Origin: an uncultured SAR86 cluster bacterium
GTDB taxonomy: Bacteria; Pseudomonadota; Gammaproteobacteria; Magnimaribacterales; AG-339-G14
Reading direction: 5' to 3'
NCBI GenBank assembly: GCA_902578495.1
Contig: CACHCY010000004.1
Coordinates: 1-64,000, forward strand
Length of the DNA stretch: 64,000 bases
Position numbers and translations under genes: made by a program
Part shown: positions 20,183-30,135 of the stretch, piece by piece
How positions within the stretch are numbered: the first letter of the stretch is position 1
Layout of the letters: the number at the start of each line of letters is the position of its first letter
Notes under the pieces: model-generated
The model's database searches: none
What the model was told of the DNA's origin: nothing
The model's input: only the letters and a program-made list of their open reading frames with translations

Positions 20183-21193
20183 ATGAACCTTTTTATAAAT
20201 TTAAGCCTGAAAATTTTAAGATTTCTCCCTCCAGAAGTCTCTAGTTATTTATCATTAAAAATGAATAAATTGTTTTTTTTGATTTTTAGATTTTCTATAA
20301 AAAAAAATTATCAGGAAAAGACTAAAAATAAAAACATAAGTTTTCTCAATCTAAATTTTCCGAACAGGATTGGGCTTGGAGCAGGATTAGACAAGGAGGG
20401 GAAATATGTTGAGTCTTTAGGAAATTTAGGGTTTGGTTTCATTGAAGTTGGAACTTTCACGCCCTTGCCACAAAAAGGAAATGAATATCCAAGAATTAAA
20501 AGATTAAAGTCTATGGATTCATTAATAAACAGTTTGGGGTTCAATAATCCAGGAATCGATATCGGATTAGAAAATTTAAAAAGAAACAGGAGTAATTTTA
20601 ATGGAGTAGTTGGTGTGAGCATTGGAAAAAATAGAGATACTTCTCTTGAATCTGCTCATTTAGATTATATTTATTGTCTTCAAAAGGCTTATCTTATTGC
20701 CGATTATATTGCTTTAAATATTTCTTCACCCAACACCGAGGGGCTAAGAGAACTATCTAGCGAAGATTATTTTAAGAAGCTGATTTTTGAAATAAATTCA
20801 GAAGCTACCAAACTCAATGAAGATCTAAATAAAATTACCCCTATATTTCTAAAAATTTCTCCAGACGAAAACGAAGAAAGAATAGAGCAAATCATAGAGT
20901 GCTCGTTGAAGAATAATATATCTGGATTTATTGTTTCAAATACTTCCTTAGGTGAATTTAAAAATATTACTGGCGGTATTAGTGGAGGTTTACTCAAAGA
21001 TAAATCAGTAAAAATGCTTCAAATTGTCAACAAAATTAATGCTAAAAGAGGATTAGTTATATCTTCTGGGGGCATTTCAACAAAAGAAGACCTTCAACAA
21101 AGAAGAAAACATGGTGCAGATCTTTTTCAAATTTACACAAGCTTTGTTTACAAAGGTCCCCAAGTTATAGACGATCTATTGCCTTGGTCTTGA
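20183..21193 (+). CDS. pyrD: Dihydroorotate dehydrogenase (quinone), class 2
   Basis: NRIGLGAGLDKEGKYVESLGNLGFGFIEVGTFTPLPQ; NISSPNTEGLRELS; ISSGGISTKED. Confidence 0.93.
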   Translation: MNLFINLSLKILRFLPPEVSSYLSLKMNKLFFLIFRFSIKKNYQEKTKNKNISFLNLNFPNRIGLGAGLDKEGKYVESLGNLGFGFIEVGTFTPLPQKGNEYPRIKRLKSMDSLINSLGFNNPGIDIGLENLKRNRSNFNGVVGVSIGKNRDTSLESAHLDYIYCLQKAYLIADYIALNISSPNTEGLRELSSEDYFKKLIFEINSEATKLNEDLNKITPIFLKISPDENEERIEQIIECSLKNNISGFIVSNTSLGEFKNITGGISGGLLKDKSVKMLQIVNKINAKRGLVISSGGISTKEDLQQRRKHGADLFQIYTSFVYKGPQVIDDLLPWS

Positions 21194-21226
21194 CAAAAAA
21201 AATAAATTAAGACAAAACTAAAAAAG

Positions 21227-23719
21227 ATGAATAACTTGGTAATAGTAGAGTCTCAGGCCAAAGCAAAAAAAATTCAAGGATTCTTAGAAAAGAGCTTTCC
21301 TAACGATAAGTGGAATGTTCATGCATGCTTGGGTCACGTGAGAGACTTAAAAGATGATGAATCCGCAGTGGATCCTAAAGATTGGTCAAATCTTAAATGG
21401 GAATCAACATCAAAAGGAAAAAAGACTCTCAAGGAGATTAGAGAATTTGCTAAAGACTCCACAGGGATATATTTAGCATCTGATCCAGATAGGGAGGGCG
21501 AGGCTATCGCCTGGCATATCTTAGATCACCTAAGCAGCAAAAAACTCTCAGATGGCAAAGAAATTTATAGAATATCCTTTAATGAGATAACTCAATCCGC
21601 AATAAAACAAGCAGTAGATAACCCGAGAGAAATCGATAAATTTCTTGTTGACGCTTATCTAGCAAGAAGAGTTTTAGATCACTTGATTGGCTTCAAAGTC
21701 AGTCCACTTTTGTGGAGGCACGTTCCTAGAGCAAAATCAGCGGGTAGAGTTCAATCTCCAACCTTGAGGATAATTTGTGAAAGAGAAGATGAAATTGACG
21801 CTTTTTGCCCAGAAGAGTTTTGGCCTATAAAAGTTAATTTTAAAACTGAAGATCATATTTTTAGCTCAGACTTGGTGAGATGTAATGGGGATGACTTAAA
21901 AAAGATACCAATTAAAGCTGAGGAAGAAGCTCTTAACTTTAGACATGAAATAGAGAATACAAAATTCTCCGTTTCTGAGATACAAGAAAAGGAAGTCTCA
22001 TATTCTCCAAAAGCTCCTTTCAGAACATCTACTCTTCAACAAACAGCATCAAGTAAATTATTCTTTAATCCAGAGAGAACAATGCAAGTAGCTCAATCTT
22101 TATATGAGGCTGGTTTGATTACCTATATGAGAACAGATGGAATAGGAATAAGCACAGAGATTGTAAATGAAATAAGGAATTTAATTTCATCAGAATTTGG
22201 AAAAGATTATCTTCCCGAAAGTCCCAAAATATATAAATCAAAAGCAGCTAATGCTCAAGAAGCTCACGAACCAATAAGACCAACAGACATCAGTAATAAA
22301 CCAGAGAATACAAATGGATTAAATCAAGATCAGCAGAATCTATATAATCTTATTTGGCAAAGAACAGTTGCCAGCCAATTACAAAACTCAAGATATCTTA
22401 GAAAAACAATCTTGATTGAAGATCAAGATAAAAAGTTTCAGTTAAGAACAAGCGGAAGAGAAATAATATTTGATGGTTTTGAGAAAGTACTAAATGAAGA
22501 TGTGGACTCTGAAGAATCTCAAAAATTACCAAGAATTTATCAAGACTCATCCCTTGAAATTAATGATGTGGTCACTGAACAAAAATTTACTTCTCCTCCA
22601 AGAAGATTTTCTGAAGCATCACTTATAAAGAATATGGAAGATGAAGGAATTGGAAGACCTTCAACTTATGCAAATACTGTAAAAAATCTTAGGGATAGGA
22701 AATATACTTTTGGTGCAAAAAGCATTAATCCGTCTGATTTAGGCAGAATTTTGGTTTCATATTTATCAAAAGCATATGAATCTTTCTTTATCGAAATAGA
22801 CTTTACTGCGGAATTAGAGAAAAGCTTAGATCAGGTATCCTCAGGCTCAATCCTTTGGACAGATGTCTTAGATGATTTTTTTGCAAAACTACTGGAGCAT
22901 ATTTCAAAAATAGAAGAATTCAGGACTAGAGAAGTTTTAGATATGCTTAATGAGCAAATAGGACATAGAGCTTTTCCAAAAAATGATAAAGATGTTGTTG
23001 TTAGTAGTTGTCCGAAATGTTCTAGTGAGATTAGTATAAAACACGGTAGGTGGGGATTTTTCGTGGGATGTGGAGAATGTCAGTGGACAAAGCCAGTGTT
23101 TGAAAAATCAATAAAATTTGAAACATATGCTCAACTACCGAAAGATCTTGGCGTTCATCCTGATACGGGCCAATCTGTTTTTGCTGATATAAGCATAAAT
23201 GGTCCTTGCATATGGACGTTGAATGAGGAAAAAAAGATATTTGGAACACCAGATGAGGATGAGGATATTCTCGAAATCGGACTCAATAGAGCACTTGAAC
23301 TGATTGATAGATCTAACAAAGAGAACATTTTGTTTATAGAACCAAACAGCGGTATTGCCGTGACTTTAAAAAATGGAAGATTTGGAGAATACACTGAATT
23401 CAATGGATTTAATAAGGCCACAAAACTTAAGGGAAGAGTCACTTATGACCCTGAAACTTTTAATTATCAGGATGAAGGAGATCAAATCAAGGTTTTGAAA
23501 GCCCTAAGGATTCTAGGTTTCGAAGAGGAATCAAAGATCCCTATAGGAATAAAGATAAAAAAATTGGGAAAAGCATTTAAATTTAAAAAAGTAATTAAAC
23601 TCGGAGAAGATGAATTTGAATGTCCAGATAATTTTTATAAGCTTGATGAAGATGAGCAAAGAGAGTTGGTAATAGCAGCTATTAAACCAAATAAAATATT
23701 TTTTCTAGAACAAAACTAA
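21227..23719 (+). CDS. topA: DNA topoisomerase I
   Basis: MNNLVIVESQAKAKKIQGFL; SDPDREGEAIAWHI; ARRVLDHLIGFKVSPLLW; GLITYMRTDG. Confidence 0.95.
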   Translation: MNNLVIVESQAKAKKIQGFLEKSFPNDKWNVHACLGHVRDLKDDESAVDPKDWSNLKWESTSKGKKTLKEIREFAKDSTGIYLASDPDREGEAIAWHILDHLSSKKLSDGKEIYRISFNEITQSAIKQAVDNPREIDKFLVDAYLARRVLDHLIGFKVSPLLWRHVPRAKSAGRVQSPTLRIICEREDEIDAFCPEEFWPIKVNFKTEDHIFSSDLVRCNGDDLKKIPIKAEEEALNFRHEIENTKFSVSEIQEKEVSYSPKAPFRTSTLQQTASSKLFFNPERTMQVAQSLYEAGLITYMRTDGIGISTEIVNEIRNLISSEFGKDYLPESPKIYKSKAANAQEAHEPIRPTDISNKPENTNGLNQDQQNLYNLIWQRTVASQLQNSRYLRKTILIEDQDKKFQLRTSGREIIFDGFEKVLNEDVDSEESQKLPRIYQDSSLEINDVVTEQKFTSPPRRFSEASLIKNMEDEGIGRPSTYANTVKNLRDRKYTFGAKSINPSDLGRILVSYLSKAYESFFIEIDFTAELEKSLDQVSSGSILWTDVLDDFFAKLLEHISKIEEFRTREVLDMLNEQIGHRAFPKNDKDVVVSSCPKCSSEISIKHGRWGFFVGCGECQWTKPVFEKSIKFETYAQLPKDLGVHPDTGQSVFADISINGPCIWTLNEEKKIFGTPDEDEDILEIGLNRALELIDRSNKENILFIEPNSGIAVTLKNGRFGEYTEFNGFNKATKLKGRVTYDPETFNYQDEGDQIKVLKALRILGFEEESKIPIGIKIKKLGKAFKFKKVIKLGEDEFECPDNFYKLDEDEQRELVIAAIKPNKIFFLEQN

Positions 23720-24318
23720 TTATAATTTCTTAAAACCCCAAGACATTTTCCTTCAATGTCAAAGTTTTCAATTGAAGGATTAATTTCAATATCTTTATAG
23801 TTTTTATTTTCAGGTCTCAAAATAACTTTTCTTTTATCTAAGTGAAAGAGAGTCTTTACTGTTACATCATCATTTATTCTAGCAACAACAATATCGCCAG
23901 GTTTTACGTCTTTTCTTTTATTTATTGCAATAAGATCGCCTTCAACAATACCTACTTCATTCATGCTATCGCCCTTAACTCTCAAAAAATAGTCAACAGA
24001 ATCAGAAAAGATATTACCGTTAAATTCAATTCTTTCTTCAACGTTTTCAACTGCTAACAAAGGAGAACCTGCTGCAACAGATCCAACTATAGGAATTCCT
24101 AGGAAAGATTTATTAATGGATATCCCGCGGGAAGTGCCACCATGAAGATCAATATATCCCTTTTTATCAAGAGCTTTCAGATGCTCTTCCGCAGAATTGG
24201 CTGATTTGAAGCCAAATTTTAAAGCTATTTCCTTTCTTGTAGGAGGCATGCCTTCATTTGAAATTACATCTGAAATAAAGGTCAAAATTTCAGATTGTCT
24301 CCTTGTTAGGTTTTTCAT
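23716..24318 (-). CDS. lexA: SOS repressor LexA
   Basis: MKNLTRRQSEILTFISDVI; cleavage-site context VGSVAAGSPLLA; catalytic KGDSMNEVGI. Confidence 0.95.
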   Translation of the reverse strand: MKNLTRRQSEILTFISDVISNEGMPPTRKEIALKFGFKSANSAEEHLKALDKKGYIDLHGGTSRGISINKSFLGIPIVGSVAAGSPLLAVENVEERIEFNGNIFSDSVDYFLRVKGDSMNEVGIVEGDLIAINKRKDVKPGDIVVARINDDVTVKTLFHLDKRKVILRPENKNYKDIEINPSIENFDIEGKCLGVLRNYN

Positions 24319-24319
24319 A

Positions 24320-24335
24320 CTGTGTATTTATACAG
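24320..24335. promoter_or_regulatory. LexA (SOS) box
   Basis: CTGTGTATTTATACAG fits CTG-N10-CAG and the extended CTGT...ACAG palindrome; directly upstream of lexA. Confidence 0.88.
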
Positions 24336-24419
24336 TATTAATTGGAAAAATCAAAAACTATATATAATTTTTTATCAAAATATACTTTTTTTTATAATTT
24401 TAGGTTATATAATAAATCC

Positions 24420-25394
24420 ATGAAATTTCAACAATTACTATATGTGCGTGAGGTTGCTAGAAGTAATTTAAATGTTTCTCAGGCTTCAAAAAATCTTTAC
24501 ACCTCGCAACCTGGAATAAGCAAGCAAATTAAACTACTTGAGGAAGAATTAGGGATTGAACTTTTTGAAAGATCTGGAAAGCATCTTGTTGCCATAACTC
24601 CTATTGGCAAAAGAATATTGGAACAGATTGAAGAAATCCTTGCTCTTGTTGATGGAATAAAACATGCTGCCACAGAGTTTTCTAATGAGGATTACGGTTC
24701 ATTAGCTATTGCAACAACGCATACTCAAGCAAAATTTACCCTGCCACCTGTGGTGGATAAATTTGTAAAAAAATATCCTAACGTCTCATTTCAAATGAAC
24801 CAATGCACTCCAGATGAATCTGTGGAGATGGCAGCCAAAGGCGAAGTAGATTTAGCGATTTGGACAGAAACATCTGAAAAAGGTGAAACATTAATTAAAC
24901 TCCCTGCATACAAATGGTCACGAAGTTTAATAGTCCCTAAAGGTCACCCTCTTGCTGATATAGCCAAACCTAAACTTAAACATCTAGCTGAATTTCCTAT
25001 AGTTACATATGTTTTCGGATTTACTGGTAGTAATGACCTAGATAGGGCTTTCTTTGAAAGAGGCTTGAAAGCAAATGTAGTTTTTACAGCAACCGATGCA
25101 GATGTAATTAAGACATATGTCAAACAAGGAATAGGAGTTGGAATCATTGCTTCTATGGCTTTTAATGAGCAAGAAGACAAAGACCTAGTGGCTATTAACG
25201 CTAATCACCTTTTTGATTCAGGGACCACATATATTGGTTTCAGAAGAGGGACGTATCTGAGAAGTCATTTATATGAGTTTATTCAGATGTTTGCTCCACA
25301 TTTAAAAACAGAATTAATTGTAAAGGCTTGCGCAACCAAATCAAAGAAAGAATTAGATAAAATATTTGAATCCATCAAACTCATAAGGAGATAG
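24420..25394 (+). CDS. cysB: LysR-type regulator CysB/Cbl
   Basis: MKFQQLLYVREVARSNLNVSQASKNLYTSQPGISKQIKLLEEELGIELFERSGK; ATG at 24420 preferred to TTG at 24342. Confidence 0.9.
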   Translation: MKFQQLLYVREVARSNLNVSQASKNLYTSQPGISKQIKLLEEELGIELFERSGKHLVAITPIGKRILEQIEEILALVDGIKHAATEFSNEDYGSLAIATTHTQAKFTLPPVVDKFVKKYPNVSFQMNQCTPDESVEMAAKGEVDLAIWTETSEKGETLIKLPAYKWSRSLIVPKGHPLADIAKPKLKHLAEFPIVTYVFGFTGSNDLDRAFFERGLKANVVFTATDADVIKTYVKQGIGVGIIASMAFNEQEDKDLVAINANHLFDSGTTYIGFRRGTYLRSHLYEFIQMFAPHLKTELIVKACATKSKKELDKIFESIKLIRR

Positions 25395-25395
25395 T

Positions 25396-25995
25396 TTGGA
25401 TTATTTGTGCCTAGATTTTGAAGGAGTTTTAATACCCGAAATATGGCAAGAAGTTTCTAAGGCAACTGGGATTGAAGATCTGATGCTAACAACACAAGAT
25501 CTTGAAAGCTATGAGGAACTAATGGATATTCGCCTTAAATTAGTTTCCGATAATAACATTACAATTCATGACATCATGGAGATTGTAGAAAAGATGGAAC
25601 CCATGGATGGCGCTGCTGATTTTTTATCTTGGGCAAGAGATAATTTTCAGGTTTCCATTGTTTCAGATACTTTTTATGAGTTATGTTGGCCCTTGGTTAG
25701 AAAATTAAATTATCCGCATTTGATTTGTCATCATTTAGAGCTCAATGGATCTGAAATTACCGGCTATAAACTCAAGCAAGATAACAATAAACAAAAAGTA
25801 ATTGAGGCCATTAAGGAAACTATGAAATTTAAAGTTTTTGCTGCTGGAGATTCTTATAACGACATCAACATGTTGAATACTGCTGATCGAGGTTTCTTTT
25901 TTCAAGCTCCTTCGCATATTAAAGAAAAATATCCACATTTAGAAACTATAAAAGATCATAATGAACTTAAACGTCAGTTAGAGAATTACTTATGA
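25396..25995 (+). CDS. thrH: ThrH-type phosphoserine phosphatase/homoserine phosphotransferase
   Basis: TTG start; LDFEGVLIPEIWQEVSKATGI; FAAGDSYNDINML; neighbour of cysB as in Pseudomonas. Confidence 0.85.
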   Translation: MDYLCLDFEGVLIPEIWQEVSKATGIEDLMLTTQDLESYEELMDIRLKLVSDNNITIHDIMEIVEKMEPMDGAADFLSWARDNFQVSIVSDTFYELCWPLVRKLNYPHLICHHLELNGSEITGYKLKQDNNKQKVIEAIKETMKFKVFAAGDSYNDINMLNTADRGFFFQAPSHIKEKYPHLETIKDHNELKRQLENYL

Positions 25996-26849
25996 GCTGG
26001 GAAAAATTAATAAAAGAGAATAAACCTCTAGTCATAACAGGCACAATAAATGCTTATTCTGCTCTTTTAGCTGAAAGGGTAGGCATTAAAGCTATTTATC
26101 TTTCTGGAGGTGGAGTAGCCAATGCCAGCTATGGACTTCCTGACTTAGCTATGACTTCTAGAGAAGATGTTTTAGAAGATGTAAGGAGAATAAGGTCAGC
26201 CTCAGAACTTCCCTTATTAGTAGATATAGATACCGGTTGGGGATCGGCACTTGCCATTTCAAGATCTATAAAAGAAATGATATCTGCGGGTGCATCGGGT
26301 GTTCACATTGAAGATCAAGTAAGCGAAAAAAGGTGCGGTCATAGGCCTAATAAAGAAATAGTCAGTTGTGAAGAAATGGTCGATAGAATCAAAGCAGCAA
26401 AAGATGCTCAGACTGATGATAATTTTCTGCTCATGGCAAGAACAGATGCATTTGCAAAAGGCGGATTACAGGAAGTTATTGATAGATCAAATGCTTTTAT
26501 AGAGGCAGGAGCAGGAGCTATATTTCCAGAGGCAATTTCAACTTTAAAAGATTATGAAGAAATATCAAAAAATGTATCCAAGCCCATACTGGCTAATATT
26601 ACTGAGTTTGGTATGACTCCTCTTTTTTCACACAACGAACTTGCTGAGGCAGGCGTAAAGATTGTTCTGCATCCTTTATCTGCTTTCAGAGCTATGTCCA
26701 AAGCTGCAGAAAAAGTATATGCTACTTTAGCTTCTGGAGGGGACCACGAAGGTTTGCTAGAAAAAATGCAAACAAGAGATGAATTGTATGATGTCCTGGA
26801 CTATCATATGTACGAAGAGAAAATTGATAAACTTTTCGAAAAAAATTAA
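25992..26849 (+). CDS. prpB: Methylisocitrate lyase
   Basis: GVHIEDQVSEKRCGHRPNKEIVSCEEMVDRI isocitrate lyase/PEP mutase signature; followed by prpC, prpD. Confidence 0.92.
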   Translation: MSWEKLIKENKPLVITGTINAYSALLAERVGIKAIYLSGGGVANASYGLPDLAMTSREDVLEDVRRIRSASELPLLVDIDTGWGSALAISRSIKEMISAGASGVHIEDQVSEKRCGHRPNKEIVSCEEMVDRIKAAKDAQTDDNFLLMARTDAFAKGGLQEVIDRSNAFIEAGAGAIFPEAISTLKDYEEISKNVSKPILANITEFGMTPLFSHNELAEAGVKIVLHPLSAFRAMSKAAEKVYATLASGGDHEGLLEKMQTRDELYDVLDYHMYEEKIDKLFEKN

Positions 26850-26855
26850 ATAATA

Positions 26856-27980
26856 ATGGCTGAAAAGAAACTAGAGGGTGCTGGCCTTCGCGGACAGGTA
26901 GCTGGACAAACGGCTCTCTCAACCGTAGGAAAAGAAGGAAAAGGACTCACTTATAGAGGATATGCAATTGAGGAACTTTCTGAGAAAGCTTCATTTGAAG
27001 AGGTTGCCTACATGCTTTTGTATGGGAATTTACCTAACCAATCAGAACTGAGCGAGTATAAAGAAAAATTAAAAAAATACAGAGAGCTTCCGTCAGAATT
27101 AAAAAAAGTACTTGAACTGATTCCTGCTTCCGCCCATCCGATGGATGTCCTCAGAACAGGCTGTTCTTTTTTAGGAAACATAGAACCAGAAGGAGATTTT
27201 TCTAATCAAGCAGATATTGCTGATAGGTTGATATCTATATTTCCATCAGTTGTTTGTTACTGGTATAGGTATTCTCACGATGGAGTATCTATAGAAACCG
27301 CCACAGATCACGACTCCATAGGAGGCCATTTTCTTTCAATGCTTACGGGAAAAGAACCAAGTGAAGATGACGCAAGATGCTTAGATGTTTCTTTGATTCT
27401 CTACGCTGAACACGGTTTCAATGCTTCGACCTTTACCGCAAGAACTTGTGCCTCAACTTTATCCGATCTTCATTCATGCATTACTGGCGCTATTGGCACT
27501 CTCAGAGGACCTTTGCATGGAGGAGCTAACGAAGCTGCAATGGAAATGATTGAGAAATTTTCATCTAGAGAAGAGGCTAATGCTGGCGTGAAAAAGATGC
27601 TAGAGGCTAAAGAGAAAATAATGGGATTCGGTCACGCGGTATATTCATCTGAAGATCCAAGAAGCGATATTATCAAGTCATGGGCAAAAAAATTAAGCAA
27701 GCAGAATGGCGATGATACTCTTTACCAAGTTTCCGAAGAGATTGATAAGGTCATGGATGAAGAAAAAAATCTTTTTCCAAATACTGATTTTTATATGGCT
27801 TCTGCCTACTCGTATTTAGGCATTCCTACAAAAATTTTTACTCCCTTATTTGTCATAGGCAGAACCTCTGGTTGGTCTGCAAACGTCATAGAGCAAAGAG
27901 CTGATAATAGGATTATCCGACCTAGCGAAGAATACATTGGCCCTGAAAAATCTGATTGGGTCGATATAGAAAATAGATAA
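26856..27980 (+). CDS. prpC: 2-methylcitrate synthase
   Basis: GLRGQVAGQTALSTVGKEGKGLTYRGYAIEEL; GPLHGGANEAAMEM; GFGHAVY. Confidence 0.93.
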   Translation: MAEKKLEGAGLRGQVAGQTALSTVGKEGKGLTYRGYAIEELSEKASFEEVAYMLLYGNLPNQSELSEYKEKLKKYRELPSELKKVLELIPASAHPMDVLRTGCSFLGNIEPEGDFSNQADIADRLISIFPSVVCYWYRYSHDGVSIETATDHDSIGGHFLSMLTGKEPSEDDARCLDVSLILYAEHGFNASTFTARTCASTLSDLHSCITGAIGTLRGPLHGGANEAAMEMIEKFSSREEANAGVKKMLEAKEKIMGFGHAVYSSEDPRSDIIKSWAKKLSKQNGDDTLYQVSEEIDKVMDEEKNLFPNTDFYMASAYSYLGIPTKIFTPLFVIGRTSGWSANVIEQRADNRIIRPSEEYIGPEKSDWVDIENR

Positions 27981-27987
27981 ATTTCTT

Positions 27988-29433
27988 ATGTCTTCAAACG
28001 TAGATCAAAATGTACGTCCAGATTTTGATGAATTAATTCAAAAGATTTCTGACTACTCGCAAAGCGATACTGAGTTTAATGACCTTGCCATGGAAACAGC
28101 AAGACATTGCTTGATGGATACATTGGGTTGTGGTCTTCTTGCGCTTACTTTTGATGACTGTAAAAAAATGCTTGGTCCTTTTGCAGATGATGTAAAAGTT
28201 AAAAATGGTGTGAGAGTTCCTGGAACAAGTTTTATTCTTGATCCCGTTAAAGGTGCTTGGGATATCGGGGCGATTATAAGGTGGTTAGATTTCAACGATA
28301 CATGGCTAGCTGCTGAATGGGGCCATCCATCAGATAATTTAGGTGGAATATTGGCTGCAGCCGACTATATCTCTCAGCAAAACAGAGAAAATAATAAGGA
28401 ACCTCTAAAGATGAAGGCTGTTTTAGAAAGCATGATTAAGGCGCATGAAATTCAAGGAGTGTTAGCTATAAAAAATAGCTTTAATCGAGTGGGCCTTGAT
28501 CACGTTCTTCTAGTCAAACTAGCCTCCACATCTGTGATAGCAAAATTATTTGGACTCACTAAAGATCAATCTTTAGATGCAATTTCACAGGTTTTTGTTG
28601 ATGGTCAAAGTTTAAGAACTTACCGTCACGCACCTAACGCCGGTCCAAGGAAATCTTGGGCAGCCGGAGATGCTACTAGCAGAGCAATGCAATTAGTTTT
28701 ATTTACTATGAGAGGTCAAATCGGTTATCCAAGTGCCATTACCGCAAAGACATGGGGTTTCCAAGATGTCTTATTTGAAGGCAAAGATTTGATTGTTGAA
28801 CAAGACTTTAATTCTTACGTAATGGAAAACGTTTTATTTAAAATTTCATTTCCAGCTGAATTTCATGCTCAGACTGCAGTTGAAGCAGCCGTAAAACTTC
28901 ACCCAGAAATCATTGATAAATTGGAAGAAATTGAACAAATCAAAATCACCACTCACGAGTCAGCAATTCGAATTATCAGTAAAGAAGGTGAATTGAATAA
29001 TCCAGCTGATAGAGATCATTGTCTCCAATATATGACTGCTATTGGATTGTTGAAGGGAGATCTTGTTGCTGAGGATTATGAAGATGATGTTGCTAGCGAT
29101 CCTAGAATTGATGAGTTGAGACAGAAAATGCTGATTGAAGAGGATGAAAGATACTCAGCTGAGTATCATGAACCCGATAAAAGATCTATTTCTAATGCAT
29201 TGCAAATCATTTTCAAAGATGGAAGTTCAACAGATAAGATTGAGGTTGAATATCCAATTGGTCATAAATTCAGGCGAGAAGAGGGTATTCCAATTCTCCT
29301 AGAAAAATTCAAAAGAAATCTACTAACTCAGTTTGATGAACAAAAATCAAACCAGATATTTGAGTTATGTCAGGATAAAGACAAGCTTCTGGATACTCCT
29401 GTAGATGAATTCATGAAGCTGTTGGCTAAATAA
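27988..29433 (+). CDS. prpD: 2-methylcitrate dehydratase
   Basis: MmgE/PrpD family: DTLGCGLLALTF, WLDFNDTWLAAEWGHPSDNLGGILAAADY. Confidence 0.93.
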   Translation: MSSNVDQNVRPDFDELIQKISDYSQSDTEFNDLAMETARHCLMDTLGCGLLALTFDDCKKMLGPFADDVKVKNGVRVPGTSFILDPVKGAWDIGAIIRWLDFNDTWLAAEWGHPSDNLGGILAAADYISQQNRENNKEPLKMKAVLESMIKAHEIQGVLAIKNSFNRVGLDHVLLVKLASTSVIAKLFGLTKDQSLDAISQVFVDGQSLRTYRHAPNAGPRKSWAAGDATSRAMQLVLFTMRGQIGYPSAITAKTWGFQDVLFEGKDLIVEQDFNSYVMENVLFKISFPAEFHAQTAVEAAVKLHPEIIDKLEEIEQIKITTHESAIRIISKEGELNNPADRDHCLQYMTAIGLLKGDLVAEDYEDDVASDPRIDELRQKMLIEEDERYSAEYHEPDKRSISNALQIIFKDGSSTDKIEVEYPIGHKFRREEGIPILLEKFKRNLLTQFDEQKSNQIFELCQDKDKLLDTPVDEFMKLLAK

Positions 29434-30085
29434 TTCTTTCGCTACTAATCTCTAAATATTCGCAAAGTTCTTTAATCGATTCAATATGGTTAACAACCTT
29501 TATGGTGGTCATCCCTAAAGCTTTTGCTGGTTTGAGATTAATTCCCAGATCGTCAAGAAAAATTACCTCTGTAGGGTTACATCCTGTTGTGGTAAGAGCA
29601 ATTTCATAAAATTTATCTTCTGGTTTTCTGACTCCAACTTCTCTTGATTCAATAATATAGTCAAATAGTCCAAGGATTCTTTGCCTCTCTTGATTGTTAT
29701 TATCTAGGGCTGACTTATCTTCGTTTGCATTAAAATTATTTGTCAAACAAGCCAACAAAAACGACTCTTCTTTAAGCACTTCAAGCATCTTTATCATTTC
29801 AGGAACAACACTACCTTGCAACAGCTCAAGAATTTTAGATCCCTCAATTTTAAAGCCAAGATTCTCACTTTCTAAGGCGAATAATTTATCAAACTCCTCC
29901 AAAGATATTTTTGAGGACTCTAGTTTTGCCCATGCATTTTCGTAAGGATTTGTTGAATTAACTCTCCTGATAAAATCTTTTGGTAAATTATTTTCTTTCT
30001 CAAAGCTAGAAAAAGCTTGGAAAGGACTTGAAGTTATTACTCCACCAAAATCCCAAAATACAGCCTTAAATTTTTTGTCTATCAT
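29426..30085 (-). CDS. HAD-superfamily (subfamily IA) hydrolase
   Basis: FKAVFWDFGGVITSSPFQAF; ACLTNNF; RKPEDKFYEIAL; FLDDLGINLKPAKALGM; ATG at 30085 preferred. Confidence 0.88.
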   Translation of the reverse strand: MIDKKFKAVFWDFGGVITSSPFQAFSSFEKENNLPKDFIRRVNSTNPYENAWAKLESSKISLEEFDKLFALESENLGFKIEGSKILELLQGSVVPEMIKMLEVLKEESFLLACLTNNFNANEDKSALDNNNQERQRILGLFDYIIESREVGVRKPEDKFYEIALTTTGCNPTEVIFLDDLGINLKPAKALGMTTIKVVNHIESIKELCEYLEISSERII

Positions 30086-30135
30086 TTCAGTTTTTAAAGG
30101 GTATAAGCGTATAATCGTGCAGTTTATTTTAAGCA

